Shown: positions 59,475 to 64,000 of the stretch, in pieces | How the letters are laid out: every line of letters begins with the position of its first letter | Numbering within the stretch: position 1 is the stretch's first letter | NCBI RefSeq assembly: GCF_012163145.1 | Contig: NZ_JAAVTX010000004.1 | Span: forward strand, 620,001-684,000 | Origin: Falsiroseomonas frigidaquae | GTDB taxonomy: Bacteria; Pseudomonadota; Alphaproteobacteria; Acetobacterales; Acetobacteraceae | Length of the DNA stretch: 64,000 bases | Direction of reading: 5' to 3' | Notes under the pieces: model-generated | Told to the model about the DNA's origin: nothing | Databases searched by the model: none | What the model saw: the letters and a program-made list of their open reading frames with translations, nothing else | Position numbers and translations under genes: made by a program

Positions 59475-60941
59475 ATGTGGTCTTCGCTGCTGGGTCTCGA
59501 CCTGAATGCCGGCATGCCGAGGCAGATGGCGCTGCGCCAGGCCGTGGTCGCCGCGATCAACGCCGGCCGGCTGGCGCCGGGGCAGCGGCTGCCAGCTTCG
59601 CGCAGCCTGGCGCGCGAACTCGGCCTGGCCCGCAACACCGTGGTCGCGGCCTATGAGGCCCTGGTCGAACGCGGAGTACTGGCCGTGGAGCCGCGTCAGG
59701 GCGTCTTCGTCGCCAGCCTTGGCGGCATGGCCCCGCCGCCAGCAACTCCGCCGGCAGGCCTGGACTGGGATGCGAGGCTGGCACGGCGTCCGAACCGGCA
59801 GCGCAACATCATCAAGCCGACGGATTGGCAGCGCTACCCCTTCCCCTTCGTCTATGGCCAGGTGGACCCGGAGCTGTTCCCGCTGGCCACCTGGCGCGCC
59901 CTGTCGCGCGATGCGCTGGGCCGCGCGGCGGTGAACCATTGGGCGGCGGACCATGCCACCGCAGACGACCCGCAATTGATCGACGCCATCTGCCGCCACG
60001 TGCTGCCGCGTCGTGGCGTGCATCCCCGCCCCGGCGAGGTGCTGGTGACTCTCGGGACGCAGCACGGCCTGTTCCTTCTGGCTTCGCTGCTGGCGCGGCC
60101 CGGAGGCCTGGTCGGCATCGAGGACCCCGGCTACCCGGATGCCCGCAACATCGCCGAGCTGCACGGCGCCACGATCCGCCCGCTGACGCTCGATGAGCAT
60201 GGCGTGCGGCTGGATGCGCAGATGCAAGGCGTGGGGCTGGCGATTGTCACGCCGGGTCACCACTGCCCGACCATGATCACCATGCCACTGTCGCGGCGGG
60301 AGGCACTGCTCGACTGGGCCGGGCGGGAGGATGCCCTGCTGGTCGAGGATGACTACGAAACCGAGGCCGGGCCGAGCATCGCCCTGCCACCGCTGATGGC
60401 GCTGGACCGCGGTGGACGCGTGATCCTGCTCGGCAGCTTCTCCAAGATCCTGGCGCCTGGACTCAGGCTCGGCTTCATGGTCGGCCCGGCGCCGCTGATC
60501 GCCGAGGCCCGTGCCCTGCGGCGGCTGATGCATCGCAGCGTGCCGCTGAACAACCAGCGCACCGCAGCGCTGTTCCTCGCCGAGGGCCATTACCAGGCGC
60601 TGCTGCGCAAGCTGAGCGAGGCGCTGCGTAACCGCTGGGACGTCGCGGCACGGGAAGTGGCGCGGCATCTGCCCGGCTTCCAGCGCAGCCCGAGCACCGG
60701 CGGCAGCAGCCTGTGGCTGTGCTGCCCAGCCGACATCGATGGCCCCGCTTTGTTCGCCGCCGCCCGCACGCGCGGCGTGCTGGTGGAGCCGGGCGAGGCC
60801 TTCTTCGCCACGCCTGGCGCCGGGCGGCAGCATTTCCGGCTGGGGCTTTCCTCGATCCCCGCGACGCGCATCGCCGCCGGCATCGCGGCCCTGGCGGCAG
60901 CCGCGGCCGAGGTGGCTGGCAGGCCTGGACCCATCGATTAA
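59475..60941 (+). CDS. MocR-type GntR regulator with aminotransferase domain (PLP-dependent)
   Basis: This 488-residue fusion has a GntR winged helix-turn-helix (residues about 12-75: AINAGRLAPGQRLPASRSLARELGLARNTVVAAYEALVERG). It is joined to a class I aminotransferase fold with the PLP Lys in LLGSFSKILAPGLRLGFMV and the EDDYETE motif. MocR regulators sense PLP or an aldimine of an amino compound and activate or repress amine/amino-acid genes. It lies 73 bases before a class III aminotransferase on the same strand, the probable target. MocR genes are more often divergent. Confidence 0.92.
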   Translation: MWSSLLGLDLNAGMPRQMALRQAVVAAINAGRLAPGQRLPASRSLARELGLARNTVVAAYEALVERGVLAVEPRQGVFVASLGGMAPPPATPPAGLDWDARLARRPNRQRNIIKPTDWQRYPFPFVYGQVDPELFPLATWRALSRDALGRAAVNHWAADHATADDPQLIDAICRHVLPRRGVHPRPGEVLVTLGTQHGLFLLASLLARPGGLVGIEDPGYPDARNIAELHGATIRPLTLDEHGVRLDAQMQGVGLAIVTPGHHCPTMITMPLSRREALLDWAGREDALLVEDDYETEAGPSIALPPLMALDRGGRVILLGSFSKILAPGLRLGFMVGPAPLIAEARALRRLMHRSVPLNNQRTAALFLAEGHYQALLRKLSEALRNRWDVAAREVARHLPGFQRSPSTGGSSLWLCCPADIDGPALFAAARTRGVLVEPGEAFFATPGAGRQHFRLGLSSIPATRIAAGIAALAAAAAEVAGRPGPID

Positions 60942-61014
60942 CCCTTCGTGGACCTGTCGCGGGCCGCCGGCGCAGGCGCCCAATCCGCCTGTCGAGCATT
61001 CAAGGGCATGACAG

Positions 61015-62340
61015 ATGTCGCAGGCGGTGATCCGGTCGCACAACCAGCCTTATGAGCATCACTGGATGCCCTTCACGGCGAACCGCGCCTTTCGCGACGA
61101 TCCGCGCGTCCTGGTGCGCGCCGAGGGCATCCATTACTGGAACGACCGTGGCGAGAAGCTGCTGGACGGCATCGCCGGCCTGTTCTCCACCCCCGCCGGC
61201 CATGCACGGCCGGAGATTGCCGCCGCAGTTGCCAGGCAGCTTTCGCAGCTCGATTTCGCCCCGCCCTTCCAGTTCGGCACCCCCGGCGCCTTCCAGCTCG
61301 CCACCGAGCTGGCCAAGCTGACGCCGGCCGGACTCGACCGGATCTTCTTCGTCGGCTCGGGTTCCGAATCCGTTGAGACGGCCATCAAGATCGCGATCCA
61401 GTACCATCGCCGCCGTGGCGAGGGGCAGCGGCTGCGCGTGGTGGGGCGCGAGAAGGCCTATCACGGCGTGAATTTCGCGGGCTGGTCCGTGGGTGGCATG
61501 GTGCGCAACCGGGACCAGTTCGGCCTCGGCATGCCCGGCGCGCTGCACATGCGCCACACCCACCTCCCCGATAACCACAACGTGATGGGGCAGGGCGAGC
61601 ACGGCGCGGACCTCGCCGATGATCTGCAGCGCTTCGTCGATCTGCATGGGGCGGACACCATCGCCGCCTGTATCGTCGAGCCTGTGGCCGGTTCGGTGGG
61701 CGTGCTGGTGCCGCCAAAGGGCTACCTCGACCGCCTGCGGAAGATCTGCACCGACCACGGCATCCTGCTGATCTTCGACGAGGTGATCACGGGTTTCGGC
61801 CGCATGGGCGCCAATTTCGGCAGCCAGGCCTTCGGCGTGACGCCCGATATCATGACCATGGCGAAGGCGATCACCAACGGCGCGATCCCGATGGCCGGTG
61901 TCGCCGTCTCCCGCGCCGTGCATGAGACGATCGTCGAGCAGGCGCCGATGGGCGGCATCGAGTTCTTCCACGGCTACACCTGGTCCGCCCACCCCGCCGC
62001 CTGCGCCGCCGCACTGGCCAGCCTGGCGATCTACCGGGAGGAAGCGCTGTTCGAGCGGGCGCGCGCGCTTTCGCCGTATTTTCTCGAAGCCGTTGCGTCC
62101 TTGAACGATCTGCCCGTGGTGACCGAGACGCGCGGCTTCGGCCTGATGGCGGCGGTGGATCTGGCACCCGGCACCTCCCCGGGCGCGCGCGGCTTCGAGG
62201 TGCTGAACAAGCTGTTCCAGGCCGGCGTCGTGGTGCGGGTGACCATGGACACCATCATCCTCGCGCCGCCCTTCACCTACACATGCGAGAATGTTGACGA
62301 ACTCGTCGGCCTGATCCGCAAGACGGTCGGCAAGCTGTGA
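61015..62340 (+). CDS. Class III (omega-amino acid) aminotransferase
   Basis: This 441-residue PLP enzyme has YWNDRGEKLLDGIAGLF at the N-terminus, GSGSESVETAIKIA, LLIFDEVITGFGRMG (Asp binding the PLP nitrogen) and the PLP Lys in MAKAITNGAIPMAG. The type matches omega-amino-acid:pyruvate aminotransferases acting on beta-alanine, taurine, GABA or diamines. Its stop overlaps the decarboxylase start by GTGA. With the MocR regulator upstream, this looks like an amine-catabolic unit. Confidence 0.92.
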   Translation: MSQAVIRSHNQPYEHHWMPFTANRAFRDDPRVLVRAEGIHYWNDRGEKLLDGIAGLFSTPAGHARPEIAAAVARQLSQLDFAPPFQFGTPGAFQLATELAKLTPAGLDRIFFVGSGSESVETAIKIAIQYHRRRGEGQRLRVVGREKAYHGVNFAGWSVGGMVRNRDQFGLGMPGALHMRHTHLPDNHNVMGQGEHGADLADDLQRFVDLHGADTIAACIVEPVAGSVGVLVPPKGYLDRLRKICTDHGILLIFDEVITGFGRMGANFGSQAFGVTPDIMTMAKAITNGAIPMAGVAVSRAVHETIVEQAPMGGIEFFHGYTWSAHPAACAAALASLAIYREEALFERARALSPYFLEAVASLNDLPVVTETRGFGLMAAVDLAPGTSPGARGFEVLNKLFQAGVVVRVTMDTIILAPPFTYTCENVDELVGLIRKTVGKL

Positions 62341-63587
62341 GCCGCACCCGCTTCCCGAGCAACGGCCGCCCGCGCGCCGAATTGCTCGATGCCCTGGAAG
62401 CGATGCGGGACGGCGATGCGGATTGGCGGCATGGCCGCGTGCCGCTCTATGTCTTCGGAGCCACGGATGACGTGGCGGAGATCGGCAAGGCCGCCTTCAA
62501 CGCCTACTTCACGGAGAACGCGCTGGGCGGCAAGCGCGCGTTCGCCAGCCTGCGTCGGATGGAGGAGGAGGTGCTCGGCATCGGGCTCGACCTGTTCCAC
62601 GCGCCGGAAGGGGCCAGCGGCACGCTGACCGGTGGTGGCACAGAGAGCATCCTGCTCGCGGTGAAATCGGCGCGGGATGCGCAGCGGGCGCTGCGCGGTG
62701 GCCGTCATGCCGCCAATCTGGTGCTGCCGGTCTCGGCGCATCCAGCCTTCGACAAGGCGGCGGTCCTGATGGATCTGGAGGTCCGCCGCGTACCGGTCGC
62801 GCCCGACTACCGCGCCGATGTGGCGGCAATGGAAGCGGCCATCGATGCCGACACCATCCTGCTGGTCGGCTCCGCACCCTGCTTTCCCTATGGCGTCGTG
62901 GACGACATTCCGGCGATCGGCGACGTCGCGCTACGGCACGGCGTGGCGTTGCATGTCGATGCCTGCGTCGGCGGCTATGTCGCGAATTTCGCGCGGGAGC
63001 TTGGCGCGACGTTCGGTCCCTTCGATTTTGCGGTGCCGGCTGTCGTCTCACTCTCCGCCGATCTGCACAAGTTCGGCTTCTGTCCAAAGCCGGCCTCCAC
63101 CGTCTTCTTTAGGGATGCGGTGCGCGCGGGCGCAGCGGGCTTCGATCTCGATGTCTGGCCGAATGGCCGCTTCGCGACCAACACCTTCGTCGGCACACGG
63201 CCGGGCGGCGCGGTGGCCGCGGCCTGGGCGGTGTTGAACTTCCTGGGGCGCGAGGGCTATCTGGAGATCACGCGTCGCCTGCTGGCGATGCGCCAGGACT
63301 ACGAGGCGGGGATTTCCCGGATCGATGGCCTGGCGGTGGTCGGCAAGCCGGACCTGTCGATCCTCGCTGTCGGCAGCAGCGACCCTGCGATCGACATGTT
63401 CAAGGTCGCGGACGGAATGTCGGCCCGCGGCTGGATTCCCGGCCTGGTGCGGCAGCCGCGCGCCCTGCACAGCATGATGTCCCTGCTGCATGAACCGGCC
63501 CGGGAGGATTGGCTGCGGGATGTCGCAGCCTCCGTCACGGAGGCGCGGTCCGCGGTGGCTCCGGCGCAGCAGCAGGCGGTGTACTGA
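62337..63587 (+). CDS. Group II PLP-dependent decarboxylase/lyase (sphingosine-1-phosphate-lyase-like)
   Basis: This 416-residue protein has GTLTGGGTESILLAVKSAR (PLP phosphate loop), LHVDACVGGYV (His-x-Asp) and the PLP Lys in SLSADLHKFGFCPKPAS. This branch includes sphingosine-1-phosphate lyase and amino-acid decarboxylases. It could cleave or decarboxylate an amino compound before or after transamination by the adjacent enzyme. The GTG start is inside the aminotransferase stop. It is followed by an M81 gene after two bases. Confidence 0.9.
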   Translation: MSRTRFPSNGRPRAELLDALEAMRDGDADWRHGRVPLYVFGATDDVAEIGKAAFNAYFTENALGGKRAFASLRRMEEEVLGIGLDLFHAPEGASGTLTGGGTESILLAVKSARDAQRALRGGRHAANLVLPVSAHPAFDKAAVLMDLEVRRVPVAPDYRADVAAMEAAIDADTILLVGSAPCFPYGVVDDIPAIGDVALRHGVALHVDACVGGYVANFARELGATFGPFDFAVPAVVSLSADLHKFGFCPKPASTVFFRDAVRAGAAGFDLDVWPNGRFATNTFVGTRPGGAVAAAWAVLNFLGREGYLEITRRLLAMRQDYEAGISRIDGLAVVGKPDLSILAVGSSDPAIDMFKVADGMSARGWIPGLVRQPRALHSMMSLLHEPAREDWLRDVAASVTEARSAVAPAQQQAVY

Positions 63588-63589
63588 TC

Positions 63590-64000
63590 ATGACGCGCCA
63601 CGTCCTGCTCGCCTCGATCAAGCATGAGAGCCACACCTTCAACCGCTTTCCCACCAGCTTCGCGCTGATCCGCCGCCAAGGCTGGCGGGAGGGCACGGCG
63701 GTGGTGCAGGCCTATCGCGACACCGGCTCCGAGATGGCCGGCTTTCTCGACGTGGCGGAGGCGGCGGGCTGGCACATCATGACGCCGATCGCGATGAACG
63801 CCACATCCGGCGGTCGTGTCGCGGCGGACGCCTTCGCCGCGGCACTGGACGCGCTGGAGGCCGGGATCAAGGCGGCGGGAAAGCTGGACGGGATCCTGCT
63901 GGCGCTGCACGGCGCCATGGCGGCGGAGGGCGAGGATGATGCGGATGGCGCGATCCTGTCGCGCGTCCGCACCCTGGTCGGGCCCGACATCCCGCTGGCC
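63590..64000 (+). CDS. M81 family metallopeptidase (MlrC-like), 3' end missing
   Basis: The first 137 codons of a second M81 protein run off the window end. It begins THRVLLASIKHESHTFN-like (here TRHVLLASIKHESHTFNRF) and contains LDGILLALHGAMAAEGEDDADG, matching YIAMHGAMICAEEKDPEG of the M81 protein at 27810. The ATG follows the decarboxylase stop by two bases, so it is part of the same operon. The family hydrolyses amide or peptide-like bonds. Substrate unknown. Confidence 0.85.
   Translation, partial: MTRHVLLASIKHESHTFNRFPTSFALIRRQGWREGTAVVQAYRDTGSEMAGFLDVAEAAGWHIMTPIAMNATSGGRVAADAFAAALDALEAGIKAAGKLDGILLALHGAMAAEGEDDADGAILSRVRTLVGPDIPLA

Noticed and set aside
1-64000. Search for tRNA, rRNA, CRISPR arrays, transposases, integrases or attachment sites
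   Set aside because: None was recognised by eye. No repeated spacer pattern, DDE/tyrosine recombinase motif or clear long direct repeat was seen; small RNAs cannot be excluded without covariance searches.

Overview
This window is GC-rich (about two thirds G+C by eye, almost every third codon position G or C) and looks like an accessory catabolic region of an alphaproteobacterial chromosome or large replicon. The best guess is an Acetobacteraceae/Roseomonas-type soil or water bacterium. The reasons are the abundance of Bug-type (TctC-like) periplasmic solute receptors, many GntR/FCD regulators, DUF849, RraA, CaiB/BaiF and M81 families, and dense ATGA/GTGA gene overlaps. This assignment is inference from gene content. 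I saw no rRNA, tRNA, CRISPR array, phage gene or intact insertion sequence.

Layout. (A) 1-4612, plus strand: isochorismatase-like hydrolase (5' end outside the window), XapX protein, amidohydrolase, DoxX protein and MFS exporter. (B) 4879-13283: a GntR/FCD regulator diverging from an aldehyde dehydrogenase, SDR, Bug receptor, RraA-type aldolase, D-2-hydroxyacid dehydrogenase, FAD-linked hydroxyacid oxidase and second Bug receptor. (C) 13428-17706, minus strand: TIM-barrel isomerase, two tandem DUF849 (BKACE-like) proteins and a family 5 solute-binding protein. (D) 17932-22358, plus strand: amidase, Bug receptor, amidase, GntR/FCD regulator. (E) 22472-24742: trxC, an SDR, a DUF1127 mini-gene and decayed gene remnants. 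(F) 24778-32281: two M20 peptidases, an M81 (MlrC-like) protein, a family 5 binding protein and a histidinol-dehydrogenase-family enzyme.

(G) 32638-46619 is the most coherent block. It holds a thiolase-like protein with a DUF35 partner, a bifunctional enoyl-CoA hydratase/3-hydroxyacyl-CoA dehydrogenase, two acyl-CoA dehydrogenases, a Bug receptor, an ADP-forming acyl-CoA synthetase, a TetR regulator, a CaiB/BaiF CoA-transferase, a crotonase, an alpha/beta hydrolase and a further Bug receptor. Three near-identical 20-bp palindromes, ahead of the first gene, the CoA-transferase and the last Bug gene, suggest one TetR-controlled regulon for CoA-dependent breakdown of an imported organic acid.

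(H) 46685-55210: a GntR/FCD regulator diverging from a nine-gene operon (two CMD-family proteins, two Bug receptors, ketopantoate-reductase-like enzyme, alpha/beta hydrolase, NodB-type deacetylase, SDR, Asp/Glu-racemase-like enzyme). (I) 55212-58372, minus strand: Bug receptor, DapA-like protein with the Schiff-base lysine replaced, MFS transporter. (J) 58478-64000, plus strand: alpha/beta hydrolase, MocR-type regulator, class III aminotransferase, PLP decarboxylase and the start of a second M81 protein.

Overall this is a chain of small-molecule catabolic operons. Most pair a periplasmic receptor with a handful of enzymes and often a local regulator, but none encodes the membrane part of its transporter. 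Several enzymes lack residues that define their family's textbook reaction, so product names should be read as fold assignments rather than proven activities.
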